Part shown: piece by piece, positions 16,154 to 23,850 of the stretch
Position numbering within the stretch: the stretch's first letter is position 1
Layout: every line of letters begins with the position of its first letter
Origin: an uncultured Corynebacterium sp.
GTDB lineage: Bacteria > Actinomycetota > Actinomycetes > Mycobacteriales > Mycobacteriaceae
DNA length: 64,000 bases
NCBI RefSeq assembly: GCF_947253065.1
Contig: NZ_CAMXWS010000007.1
Span: 1-64,000, forward strand
Direction: 5' to 3'
The notes under the pieces: generated by a model
Database searches by the model: none
Seen by the model: only the letters and a program-made list of their open reading frames with translations
Told to the model about the DNA's origin: nothing
Program-made: the position numbers and the translations under genes

Positions 16154-16948
16154 TTAGTCGCGGTAATTCGTGCGGGTGCGGTTCAACCAGCCATAAATAC
16201 CGCCCATGATCAGGCCGCCACCGACGAGGTTGCCCAGCCAGACCAGTGCCCAGTTGCGTGCCACGTTGCCGATGGTGAAGCCGTCAATGGAGGATGGGTC
16301 GAACATGAAGCCAGCCAGGGTAGTGAGCACGAAGTTAGCGATCGAGTGCTCATAGCCCATGGCGGCGAAGGACGGAATGACAATTGCGACTGCCCAGATC
16401 TTGGCGCTGTGGTCCTTACCGGCCTGGGCGGTAAGAATGAAGCCGATATTGACAACCATGTTGGCCAGGATGGCCTCGATGAACAGGGTGCCGCTTGGCT
16501 TAGCCAGCTTCGCTTCCCACAGGTCCGCAAGGAAGGGGAGCGTGTCCATGGCATTTTGTCCCGTTGTGGTCAACGAGATCAAATATGAAACAGCAATTGC
16601 GCCGACCAAGTTGAAGAACGTGACAAACAAGATGATCACAAGACCACGCGATATGTTGTTCAATTTGTGCACGTATCCGTAGGTCATGAACATCATGTTG
16701 CCGGTCGCCAACTCCGCCTGGAGGACGACCATGATGTACAGCGTCACCGCGAAAAGCATTGCGAAGGGGTACTTGCCCCAGCCCGGGGCGTATGCCTCAG
16801 TCAGAGTTGCAGTCGCGGCTGCGAAAGCAGTCATGATGCCCAGGTAGACACCAGCCATGACGCTTCGCAAGGCAAGGCGACCTGGTTCACGACCGAAAAG
16901 GTCGAGCTTATTCTGGATTGATACGGGGGCCTTCTCACTGAAACTCAC
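16154..16948 (-). CDS. Formate/nitrite transporter family channel
   Basis: A 264-residue FNT-family pentameric channel for small monovalent anions such as formate, nitrite or lactate. Six membrane segments are evident. Family signatures are GVYLGIMTAFAAA in the first segment, the ELATGNMMFM loop and GYEHSIANFV, which carries the central-pore His. The substrate cannot be told from sequence; a lactate dehydrogenase gene 3.5 kb away makes lactate or formate export conceivable. The GTG start is preceded by GGAAG at 5 bases. It stands alone, with 67 bases to the thiD-tenA gene. Confidence 0.9.
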   Translation of the reverse strand: MSFSEKAPVSIQNKLDLFGREPGRLALRSVMAGVYLGIMTAFAAATATLTEAYAPGWGKYPFAMLFAVTLYIMVVLQAELATGNMMFMTYGYVHKLNNISRGLVIILFVTFFNLVGAIAVSYLISLTTTGQNAMDTLPFLADLWEAKLAKPSGTLFIEAILANMVVNIGFILTAQAGKDHSAKIWAVAIVIPSFAAMGYEHSIANFVLTTLAGFMFDPSSIDGFTIGNVARNWALVWLGNLVGGGLIMGGIYGWLNRTRTNYRD

Positions 16949-17015
16949 TCTTCCAAACTAAATGATTCTGGGAAAAGTGGCTAACCCATTTCCGCCCGCG
17001 AGCGACTCTTATGTG

Positions 17016-18593
17016 CTATGCATTTGCTTTTGTCCGTGAGGCCTGATCAAAGAATTCGCGTTCGTAGTAGCACGCGTACATGAATGCGTCGGCCGCGTCG
17101 GCCCGCTGAGCTTCCGAGGCGTTCGACAGTGCCTTTTCTACGGATTGCAGCGCCATACGCACGGCATCTACGAAATCTTCGCCGCCGTACATCGATAGCC
17201 ATGCGTTGTACGGATGGTCCGGATTGTTGTTTTCGGCGAGGTGTAAACCGACTTCTGCGTAGAGCCAGAAGCACGGCAAAACGGCCGCAGCGCCAACAAC
17301 GTAGTCTCCGAGCGCGGCTTGTGATGTGAGCATATTCACGTATCCAAGAGTGATCGGGGAGGGTGGAGTGTCAGCTTCCACGTGGTGTTGGGAGATCCAA
17401 TTCCGGTGCAATTCCGATTCGGCTTCGATCGCGACAGTGGCGGATTGTGACCACCACACTTGGTCTTCCGCATCGGGCGCCTTCGCGCTCACTGTCGCGA
17501 GTGCGCGGGAGTATTCGCGCAGGTAGTAGGCATCTTGGACGAGGTAGAAGGCGAAACTCTCCTCTGGCAGGGTGCCATCGCGCAGTGCACGAATGAAGGG
17601 GAGGTCCAGTGTTTCTGGCCATACCTTCTTGGCCGCTTTGTCCCAGAGTTCGCGGGTGAATGGGCCGGCTGCAGCGATTTTGGGCTCGAGTGAGGGGGAG
17701 GAGGGGGCGGTCCAGTCGTCGTCAAGCTTCCACGGCGTTGTGGATCCTGCTGCTGCGAGGCGACGCGAACGGTGGAAGTGATCGACGGGCCCGTGGCCGG
17801 ATCCGACGTTGAGCTCATCGGCGTGCGCGATTGCTTCGTGGAGCCAGCTCGACGTCCATGAAAGTGCGGTGTCTGCGTCGATGGCCAGGCGCGTGGCCAG
17901 CGCGGACGACAGTGAGCACCCCGTGCCGTGCGTATTCTTCGTATTCACGCGGGGGACGTGAACGACTTGGATCTCGCCTTCGGGGCTGACCAACGCGTTC
18001 GACGCGTAATTCTCTTCCAGGTGGCCGCCCTTGACCACAACCTTGACATTCGCTGCCCTCGCGTACGCGCGACCTTGCTCGATGGCTTCGTCGAAGGTTT
18101 TCGCAGGCGTCGTGTTCGCGAGCACAGCGAGTTCTGGAATATTCGGCGTGACGACGCTCGCGTGATCCCTCACGAACTGCCGCATCGCCTCCTCCGCGTC
18201 CTCGGTGAGCAAACGATCCCCACTCGTAGCCACCATCACCGGATCCACCACAACCAGTTCGACCGGGTGTGCCGCCAAATACGTCGAGACCGTATTGGTG
18301 GTGTCCACATCACCCAGCATGCCGATCTTCACCGCATCCACCTCGACGTCGTCGAAGACCGCGTCCAGCTGCTCCTTCAGGAAGTCCTGCGGGGGAACGT
18401 GGATGCTGCGCACCCCGTGCGTGTTCTGCGCCACTAGCGCCGTCACCACGCACATGCCATAACCGCCGGCAGCTGAGATCGACTTCAAGTCCGCCTGGAT
18501 CCCTGCCCCGCCCGTGGGGTCCGTTCCCGCAATGGACAGCACATTCGGGATAGCGCAATTGGAAGTAGACAAAGAATTAGGCAAAGAAGCCAT
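17016..18593 (-). CDS. ThiD-TenA fusion: HMP(-P) kinase and thiaminase II domain
   Basis: A 525-residue bifunctional thiamine-biosynthesis protein. Residues about 12-265 are a ThiD kinase (hydroxymethylpyrimidine and its phosphate), with the substrate loop SIAGTDPTGGAGIQADLKSI and the catalytic GTGCSLSSALAT. Residues about 310-520 are TenA-like, with the nucleophile region LPCFWLYAEVG and the active-site Glu region YYEREFFDQA. TenA recycles degraded thiamine to HMP, which the kinase then uses, so the fusion joins salvage and phosphorylation. The ATG at 18593 is set by GGAGGA seven bases upstream, itself the 3' end of a TPP riboswitch. Confidence 0.93.
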   Translation of the reverse strand: MASLPNSLSTSNCAIPNVLSIAGTDPTGGAGIQADLKSISAAGGYGMCVVTALVAQNTHGVRSIHVPPQDFLKEQLDAVFDDVEVDAVKIGMLGDVDTTNTVSTYLAAHPVELVVVDPVMVATSGDRLLTEDAEEAMRQFVRDHASVVTPNIPELAVLANTTPAKTFDEAIEQGRAYARAANVKVVVKGGHLEENYASNALVSPEGEIQVVHVPRVNTKNTHGTGCSLSSALATRLAIDADTALSWTSSWLHEAIAHADELNVGSGHGPVDHFHRSRRLAAAGSTTPWKLDDDWTAPSSPSLEPKIAAAGPFTRELWDKAAKKVWPETLDLPFIRALRDGTLPEESFAFYLVQDAYYLREYSRALATVSAKAPDAEDQVWWSQSATVAIEAESELHRNWISQHHVEADTPPSPITLGYVNMLTSQAALGDYVVGAAAVLPCFWLYAEVGLHLAENNNPDHPYNAWLSMYGGEDFVDAVRMALQSVEKALSNASEAQRADAADAFMYACYYEREFFDQASRTKANA

Positions 18594-18598
18594 CAGAC

Positions 18599-18684
18599 AT
18601 TCCTCCGCGAATACTGGTTCGATCAGGTTCAACGGGTGTTATCTCAGCCACGTGTCTATTGGTTCGCGTGGCACCCCGTGTCTT
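18599..18684 (-). ncRNA. TPP riboswitch (THI element)
   Basis: Read on the minus strand, the order is GGGGTGCC, a stem-loop, GGCTGAGA, ACCCGTTGAACCTGATC and a 3' segment ending in GGAGGA. The CTGAGA and ACCCGTTGAACCTGATC blocks are the pyrophosphate- and HMP-sensing cores of the TPP aptamer. The 3' strand of the closing helix includes the ribosome binding site of the ThiD-TenA gene. Ligand binding would therefore hide the site directly, so control is most likely translational. No separate terminator hairpin fits before the ATG. Confidence 0.95.
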
Positions 18685-18946
18685 GTTCCGATATCGTACG
18701 CGAACGCCTGCTCACGGGGGTAGAAGGTCGGGCGCGGCGGGGATTTGGGTAAAGCAGCAGCGACGTGGTTTAATACCACAGTTGTCTAGCGCTGGTCGTA
18801 GCTGATGCGCGTTTCCGAGTTGAGGCTGCGAGACCCTTCGACAGTGAGCACTGTTCGTCGATAAGCGGATAGGCACAAATAGACATTGACCACGTGCGTG
18901 CAGGACGGAAATCTGGCGCACATTGATCCAGGTCAGGAGACCAAAA
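18685..18946 (+). promoter_or_regulatory. Promoter and leader region of rplN-rplX-rplE, shared with the divergent thi gene
   Basis: No gene is evident here. A plausible promoter for rplN is TTGGGT (18745-18750), 18 bases, TTTAAT (18769-18774); the -10 box sits inside the small inverted repeat GTGGT-TTAAT-ACCAC. A CGTCGATAAGC copy lies at 18856-18866. The thi promoter must lie on the minus strand upstream of the riboswitch; GTTCGCGTACGATATCGG there is one possibility. Confidence 0.4.
18856..18866 (+). repeat. Copy of the CGTCGATAAGC 11-mer (intergenic)
   Basis: Exact plus-strand match in the rplN leader, followed by G (12-mer form). Confidence 0.95.
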
Positions 18947-19315
18947 GTGATTCAGAAAGAATCGCGTCTGAAGGTCGCCGACAACACTGGTGCACGCGAA
19001 ATTCTGTGCATCCAGGTGCTCGGCGGTTCTGTTCGACGCTTCGCCGGTATCGGCGACACGATTGTCGCCACCGTGAAGGAAGCTGCCCCGGGCGGCAACG
19101 TCAAGGAAGGCGAGATCGTTCGCGCCGTCATCGTGCGCGCGAAGAAGGAGACCCGTCGTCCGGACGGTTCCTACATCTCGTTCGACGAGAACGCAGCCGT
19201 TCTGATCAAGAACGACACTGAGCCCCGCGGTACCCGTATCTTCGGCCCGGTTGCACGTGAGCTGCGCGACAAGAAGTTCATGAAGATCGTGTCTCTCGCA
19301 CCGGAGGTGATCTAG
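18947..19315 (+). CDS. rplN: Ribosomal protein L14
   Basis: A 122-residue 50S protein at the intersubunit face. It has IQKESRLKVADNTGAREILCIQVLGGS, GDTIVATVKEAAPGG and NDTEPRGTRIFGPVARELRDKKFMKIVSLAPEVI. I chose the GTG at 18947 because AGGAG lies 8 bases upstream and it gives the standard N-terminus; an in-frame upstream start would add eight unusual residues. It is the first gene of a short operon with rplX and rplE. Confidence 0.97.
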   Translation: MIQKESRLKVADNTGAREILCIQVLGGSVRRFAGIGDTIVATVKEAAPGGNVKEGEIVRAVIVRAKKETRRPDGSYISFDENAAVLIKNDTEPRGTRIFGPVARELRDKKFMKIVSLAPEVI

Positions 19316-19630
19316 TTGAAGATCAAAAAGGGCGATATGGTTCAGGTCATCGCTGGTAAGGACAAGGGCGCGCAGGGTCGCGTCATTGAGGCTTACCCGA
19401 AGCGCGACCGCGTCCTCGTCGAGGGCGTTAACCGCGTGAAGAAGCACGTGGCCAACTCTTACAACGAGCGCGGCGCTGAGTCCGGCGGCATCGTCACCCA
19501 GGAAGCTCCGATCCACGTGTCCAACGTGATGGTCGTTGATTCCGAGGGCAATCCGACCCGTGTGGGCTACCGCTTCGATGAGAACGGCAAGAAGGTCCGC
19601 GTCGCCAAGTCGAACGGGAAGGACATCTAA
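19316..19630 (+). CDS. rplX: Ribosomal protein L24
   Basis: A 104-residue 50S assembly-initiator protein with a KOW motif: KIKKGDMVQVIAGKDKGAQGRVIEAYPKRDRVLVEGVN. The start codon is TTG, directly after the rplN stop, with GGAGG located inside the end of rplN. It shares one base with rplE. Confidence 0.97.
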   Translation: MKIKKGDMVQVIAGKDKGAQGRVIEAYPKRDRVLVEGVNRVKKHVANSYNERGAESGGIVTQEAPIHVSNVMVVDSEGNPTRVGYRFDENGKKVRVAKSNGKDI

Positions 19631-20211
19631 TGACCGAGGCTAATTACACGCCGCGTCTGAAGACGCGTTACAAGGACGATATTCGCGGCAAGCTCTCTGA
19701 GGAGTTCGGCTACGAGAACGTCATGCAGATCCCGGGTCTGACCAAGATTGTGGTCAACATGGGTGTCGGCGACGCTGCTCGTGACTCCAAGGTGATCAAC
19801 GGTGCACTCGAGGACCTGACCGCTATTACTGGTCAGAAGCCGCAGCTGCGTCGTGCGAAGAAGTCCATCGCTAACTTCAAGCTGCGCGAAGGCATGCCGA
19901 TTGGTGCGAAGGTCACCCTGCGTGGCGACCGTATGTGGGAGTTCATGGACCGTCTTCTGACGGTTGCTCTTCCGCGTATTCGTGACTTCCGTGGTCTGTC
20001 GGACACCCAGTTCGACGGCAACGGCAACTACACGTTCGGCCTGTCTGAGCAGACCATGTTCTACGAGATCGACGTGGACAAGATTGATCGTCCGCGCGGT
20101 ATGGACATCACCATCGTGACGTCTGCTACCAACGACGAGGAAGGCCGTGCGCTGCTGCGTCACTTCGGCTTCCCGTTCAAGGACAAGGACGGCAAGATGC
20201 AGCGTCCGTAA
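19630..20211 (+). CDS. rplE: Ribosomal protein L5
   Basis: A 193-residue 50S central-protuberance protein that binds 5S rRNA and P-site tRNA. It has QIPGLTKIVVNMGVGDAARD, ITGQKPQLRRAKKSIANFKLREGMPIGAKVTLRG and the C-terminal DNDEEGRALL-type region. In most bacteria rpsN and rpsH follow; here the operon ends and lactate dehydrogenase comes next on the other strand. Confidence 0.98.
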   Translation: MTEANYTPRLKTRYKDDIRGKLSEEFGYENVMQIPGLTKIVVNMGVGDAARDSKVINGALEDLTAITGQKPQLRRAKKSIANFKLREGMPIGAKVTLRGDRMWEFMDRLLTVALPRIRDFRGLSDTQFDGNGNYTFGLSEQTMFYEIDVDKIDRPRGMDITIVTSATNDEEGRALLRHFGFPFKDKDGKMQRP

Positions 20212-20217
20212 GCTTTT

Positions 20218-20228
20218 GCTTATCGACG
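20218..20228 (-). repeat. Copy of the CGTCGATAAGC 11-mer (intergenic)
   Basis: Exact minus-strand match just after rplE. A partial copy in the opposite orientation (CGTCGATAACG, 20299-20309) lies on the other side of the terminator, and the shared nine bases could pair. Confidence 0.95.
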
Positions 20229-20236
20229 AAAAATAG

Positions 20237-20280
20237 CCCCCGCCACCTGGTATTTCTTCTACCGGGTGGCGGGGTTCGCT
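20237..20280. terminator. Bidirectional terminator between rplE and ldh
   Basis: CCCCGCCACC pairs with GGTGGCGGGG and GGTA with TACC inside. The minus strand has a CTATTTTT run after the stem; the plus strand has a weaker T-rich tail. Confidence 0.88.
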
Positions 20281-20332
20281 GTTTGTAGCTACTGAACCCG
20301 TCGATAACGTGCAGGTGGCAATGTCGGGCATT

Positions 20333-20370
20333 AAAAATGCCGGTGCGAGCACTATGTACCCACACCGGCA
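20333..20370 (-). terminator. Terminator of lactate dehydrogenase
   Basis: On the minus strand TGCCGGTG pairs with CACCGGCA and is followed by TTTTTAA, 40 bases after the ldh stop codon. Confidence 0.85.
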
Positions 20371-20409
20371 GAGGAAAGGACGTGACTTACGTCCTGGTGC
20401 TGAAATTGG

Positions 20410-21417
20410 TTAGTCGACCAGCTCAGCTTGCTTCATCACATCGCGCAGCACCTTTGCGGAGTGGGCGAACTGCTCGGACTCCTTCTCATCGAGGTTGAGC
20501 TCAATGACATCCTGGATACCGTTGCGGTTGATCATGGCCGGAGTACCAATGTAGATGTCTTCCTCGCCGTACTGGCCCTCGAGCAGTGCACTGACCGGGA
20601 GGACGACCTCTTCGTTACGGAGTACAGCACGGGTGATGCGGGCGAGACCGCCGCCGATGCCGTAGCTGGTGGAGCCCTTGGCGCGGATGATGTCGTATGC
20701 CGCGTCGCGGGTCTTAACGAAGATCTCGTCCATCTTCTCGGTGACGTTCGGATCAGTCTGTGCCAGCTTTTCCAAGCGGGTGTTCAGCGGAATGCCCGCA
20801 ACGGAACCGGAGGAAACAGCAGCCAGCTCGGTGTCACCGTGCTCACCGATGATGTACGCGTGGACGTTGGAGGCAGCGACGCCGAAGTACTCCCCAAGTG
20901 CGTGGCGGTAGCGTGCGGTGTCGAGGACGGTGCCGGAACCGATGACCTGGGAGGACGGCAAGCCGGAGAACTTCCAGGTTGCATAGGAGAGAACGTCGAC
21001 CGGGTTGGTTGCAACAAGGAAGATGCCGTTGAAGCCGTGGGCCATAACCTCGTCGACGATGGACTTGAAGATCTTCACATTGCGGCCGACCAGCTCAAGG
21101 CGGGTCTCACCATCACGCTGCGCGACACCAGCGCAGTTGACCACGATTGCTGCATCGCGGCAGTCCTCGTAGGTGCCCTGGGTGACACGGGTGTTGTGGC
21201 CGGACCACGGAACCGCGTGGTTCAGGTCCTGGACTTCGCCCCAGACCTTTTCTTCGTTCAGATCGATGATGGCCAGCTGGTCACACAGGCCCTGGTTCAC
21301 GATGGCCGATGCGTAGGCCATTCCGACGTCACCGGCGCCGATCAGGACGACCTTCTTGCCGGGGGTTGGGGTGGTGCCGTTTTCTCCGGCCTTGTGCGAT
21401 GCGTTCGGATGGATCAT
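20410..21417 (-). CDS. ldh: L-lactate dehydrogenase (NAD-dependent)
   Basis: A 335-residue enzyme converting pyruvate and NADH to L-lactate and NAD+. It has the Rossmann motif GAGDVGMAYASAIVNQGL, the NAD-specific acidic LAIIDLNEEKVWGEVQDLNH, the substrate loop VAQRDGETRLELVGRN, the NPVDVLSYATWKFSGLP block and the catalytic His in IIGEHGDTELA. A polar extension of about 19 residues (IHPNASHKAGENGTTPTPGK) precedes the Rossmann fold. I chose the ATG at 21417 because AAGGAG lies 6 bases upstream. The gene is monocistronic and interrupts the spc ribosomal cluster. Confidence 0.97.
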   Translation of the reverse strand: MIHPNASHKAGENGTTPTPGKKVVLIGAGDVGMAYASAIVNQGLCDQLAIIDLNEEKVWGEVQDLNHAVPWSGHNTRVTQGTYEDCRDAAIVVNCAGVAQRDGETRLELVGRNVKIFKSIVDEVMAHGFNGIFLVATNPVDVLSYATWKFSGLPSSQVIGSGTVLDTARYRHALGEYFGVAASNVHAYIIGEHGDTELAAVSSGSVAGIPLNTRLEKLAQTDPNVTEKMDEIFVKTRDAAYDIIRAKGSTSYGIGGGLARITRAVLRNEEVVLPVSALLEGQYGEEDIYIGTPAMINRNGIQDVIELNLDEKESEQFAHSAKVLRDVMKQAELVD

Positions 21418-21606
21418 TGATGCTCCTTCGCTCGTGTTTGCTGCTGTGCTATTGAGCAGCCTTAGTTCCGAGATTAGCGCCGAATGTCTGATTGTGCCCG
21501 ATTCGGAGTTATCCACAGGTCAGTGTTCGAAAGGAAGCGGTGTGGGTAGGGGGTCGCGATAGAAAAAGCGGTGTACCTTTCATGCACTGAAAACAAGGGG
21601 GAACTC

Positions 21607-22332
21607 ATGGGTACGAACAATCTGGAAAAGATCAAAGACCGTGTACAGAAGCTGTTGAACCAGGCAGCGGACCGGGCAGGAACGGCGGAAGGGGAGGTGT
21701 TTTATCAGAAGGCTTTCGACCTGATGGCCACGTATGGGTTTGAGGAAAGGGACCTGAGGCGCCCGTCGGAAAGCGATGAGGTGATAATGCGCACATTTGC
21801 GCTCGGTGGTTCGTATACCGATATGCAAGCGTCGCTTTTGCTGAATCTCTGCAATGCGTTGCACTGCATGGGCTACATGGAAAGCACCCGGCGCTCCCGG
21901 AAAATCTCCACCGTCACCGCCTTCGGTCTCCGCCGCCACATAGAGCGGGTGGACATGCTCTTCGGAGTCCTCAATCCGCAGATGGCCGCCGGGGCGCAGC
22001 AGATCAGCGGCAGCCGCGCACTCGGTGTGGCGACGGTGGTGGCGCGCCGCTCTTTCATGGGCGGGTTCATCAGCGTGATCACTGAGCGGCTGCAAGCGGC
22101 CGAAGGCACGGTCGCCGCAGGCAAGGGCGAATACGCCCTCGCGCTGATGGACGACCGCGATAAAGCAAGTGACGCGATGAGCGCTTTCGCCGCGCAGCAG
22201 GGCATCGAATTCACCAACCGCGCATCGAAGGCGACGGTCGACGCCGGGTCGTATTTCCGCGGCGTGAGTGCGGGGGAGACCAGCGATCTCGGCCAGAGTC
22301 GTGTCCGCGCGCGCCCGGCGTTGCCGTGCTAG
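21607..22332 (+). CDS. DUF2786-domain protein
   Basis: A 241-residue protein. The N-terminal NLEKIKDRVQKLLNQAADRAGTAEGEVFYQKAFDLMATYGF (about residues 4-45) matches the DUF2786 family, helical domains often found in phage-like and conserved actinobacterial proteins. The remainder is helical and charged, with no catalytic motif that I can name. AGGGGG six bases upstream supports this ATG over an in-frame one 36 bases earlier. It stands alone, divergent from ldh; a perfect DnaA box (21509-21517) lies between them. Confidence 0.75.
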   Translation: MGTNNLEKIKDRVQKLLNQAADRAGTAEGEVFYQKAFDLMATYGFEERDLRRPSESDEVIMRTFALGGSYTDMQASLLLNLCNALHCMGYMESTRRSRKISTVTAFGLRRHIERVDMLFGVLNPQMAAGAQQISGSRALGVATVVARRSFMGGFISVITERLQAAEGTVAAGKGEYALALMDDRDKASDAMSAFAAQQGIEFTNRASKATVDAGSYFRGVSAGETSDLGQSRVRARPALPC

Positions 22333-22472
22333 GCCACATCCGGGGCGCTCCGACGAGTTGAACGCGGATCAACGCGTCTATTACCGGGACATGAATTGTC
22401 GCTGCAGCGTTTGCGGCACACGCGGTGGTTCTTAGGCTTGGAATCACGTTTTGCCGAGCCACAGGAGTAGCC

Positions 22473-23840
22473 ATGTCCCGTTCCACCCGTTTCGCCGCTG
22501 GCCGCCGCCCCGCAGTGCGCGCCGCTGTCGCCCTCACCGTTTCGGTCGCCCTCGCAGTCAACCCAGCACCCGCGGTCGCGCACGGCGGTCACCCTGAGCC
22601 GGCACCAGCCCCGGCGCCCGCTCCGCAGCCGGCCGCGGCACCCGCGCCCGCTATCCCAGGGCTGAACGACCTGTCGTCGCTGCCGTTCGACCTGGAAGGC
22701 CTCGGGCAGCGTGAGGTGAATATCGGTGGGGTCACGGTGCCGGTGCCGGCGGCGCTGGCGGGTGTCGTGGCCGCAGCTGCGGTGCTCGGCGGTCTCAGCT
22801 TCGTGATCATCCAGGCGATCACGGGAGCGCTGCCGGGTTCTTCGAAGGGGGACAAGGATCAGCCCGCACCAGCGGAGCCGATGAAGGCGGAGTACGCGAA
22901 CCGCTTCGATTTCAGCGCCGTCAACGATGATCCGGCTGCTGGAGGGTTCAGCGGCATCGACGAGGTCGCGCCGGGCCGCTACGTCGTGCTCTCCGACGAC
23001 AAGAACGAGCACGGCCCGGTCCGCGCTTATGTCTTCACCACGACGGACCACAAGACATTCACCCGCGACGGGGTCATCGAGTTCACCGATCCGGAGGGCA
23101 AGGCCTACGACGAGTTCATTGACCCGGAGGAAATCCGTGTCCTGCCGAACGGCAATTTCCTGTGGACCACGGAGGGCAACGGCAAGCCCGGTCAGGTCGT
23201 CGCGCCGCAGCTCATCGAGTCCGCGCCTGACGGCAAGGAAATCCGCCGCATCGACGTGCCGGGCTACCAGGTGCCCAACGGCGTTTCCACGCGCGGCATC
23301 TACAACAACAACGGGCCGGAGGGCATGACGCTTATCGACGGCGGCCGCACGGCCGTCACCGTCGAAGAAAACGCCCTCGCCCAGGATGGCGCGAAGAACT
23401 CGGAGAAGGACGCATCGGTCAACCGCATCACCTTCTACGACCTGGAGAGTGGCAAGCCGACCCGCGAGCTCGTTGTCAAGCTCGAAGCCGGACGTGGCGC
23501 GACGTCGCTTTTGGCAGACGACAACGGCGATCTCTACATGCTGCAGCGTGGCTTCTTCAAGGACCTGGGCGAAAACGGCGAGAACAAGGCTGAGATCTAC
23601 AAGCTCGATCTCGACGGCGCCGATGACGTCCTGGGCAAAGAAAAGCTGGCCGGCGATGAGAAGACGGTGTCCAAGGAGCTCGTCTTCGATTTCGCCACCG
23701 AGAAGCCACACCCGGACAACGTCGAGGGGCTGGCATGGGGGCCGCGCACCGAGGACGGGCGCCGCACCCTGATCGTCGTCTCGGACAACAACTTCAACGA
23801 GACTCAGACTACGTACTTCCACACCGTCCTGGTCCCGTAA
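22473..23840 (+). CDS. Secreted esterase-like/phytase-like protein
   Basis: A 455-residue exported protein. A Tat- or Sec-type signal (MSRSTRFAAGRRPAVRAAVALTV..., cleavage probably after AVAHG near residue 37) is followed by a Pro/Ala-rich linker (PEPAPAPAPAPQ), a hydrophobic segment (about 88-110) and a beta-propeller-like domain. That domain has GFSGIDEVAPGRYVVLSDD, IDPEEIRVLPNGNFLWTTEG, NGPEGMTLIDGGRTAVTVEEN and NVEGLAWGP, as in the esterase-like activity of phytase family. The substrate is unknown. AGGAG precedes the ATG. An 11-mer copy (23330-23340) encodes Leu-Ile-Asp. Confidence 0.85.
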   Translation: MSRSTRFAAGRRPAVRAAVALTVSVALAVNPAPAVAHGGHPEPAPAPAPAPQPAAAPAPAIPGLNDLSSLPFDLEGLGQREVNIGGVTVPVPAALAGVVAAAAVLGGLSFVIIQAITGALPGSSKGDKDQPAPAEPMKAEYANRFDFSAVNDDPAAGGFSGIDEVAPGRYVVLSDDKNEHGPVRAYVFTTTDHKTFTRDGVIEFTDPEGKAYDEFIDPEEIRVLPNGNFLWTTEGNGKPGQVVAPQLIESAPDGKEIRRIDVPGYQVPNGVSTRGIYNNNGPEGMTLIDGGRTAVTVEENALAQDGAKNSEKDASVNRITFYDLESGKPTRELVVKLEAGRGATSLLADDNGDLYMLQRGFFKDLGENGENKAEIYKLDLDGADDVLGKEKLAGDEKTVSKELVFDFATEKPHPDNVEGLAWGPRTEDGRRTLIVVSDNNFNETQTTYFHTVLVP

Positions 23841-23850
23841 CTCGCGGGCG

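Noticed and set aside
21418..21516. A 33-residue N-terminal extension of lactate dehydrogenase
   Set aside because: The ATG at 21417 has a good ribosome binding site and the extension has no resemblance to the family.
22329..23822. A 497-codon open frame antisense to the esterase-like gene
   Set aside because: No ribosome binding site, no recognisable domain, and the plus-strand frame has a signal peptide and family motifs.
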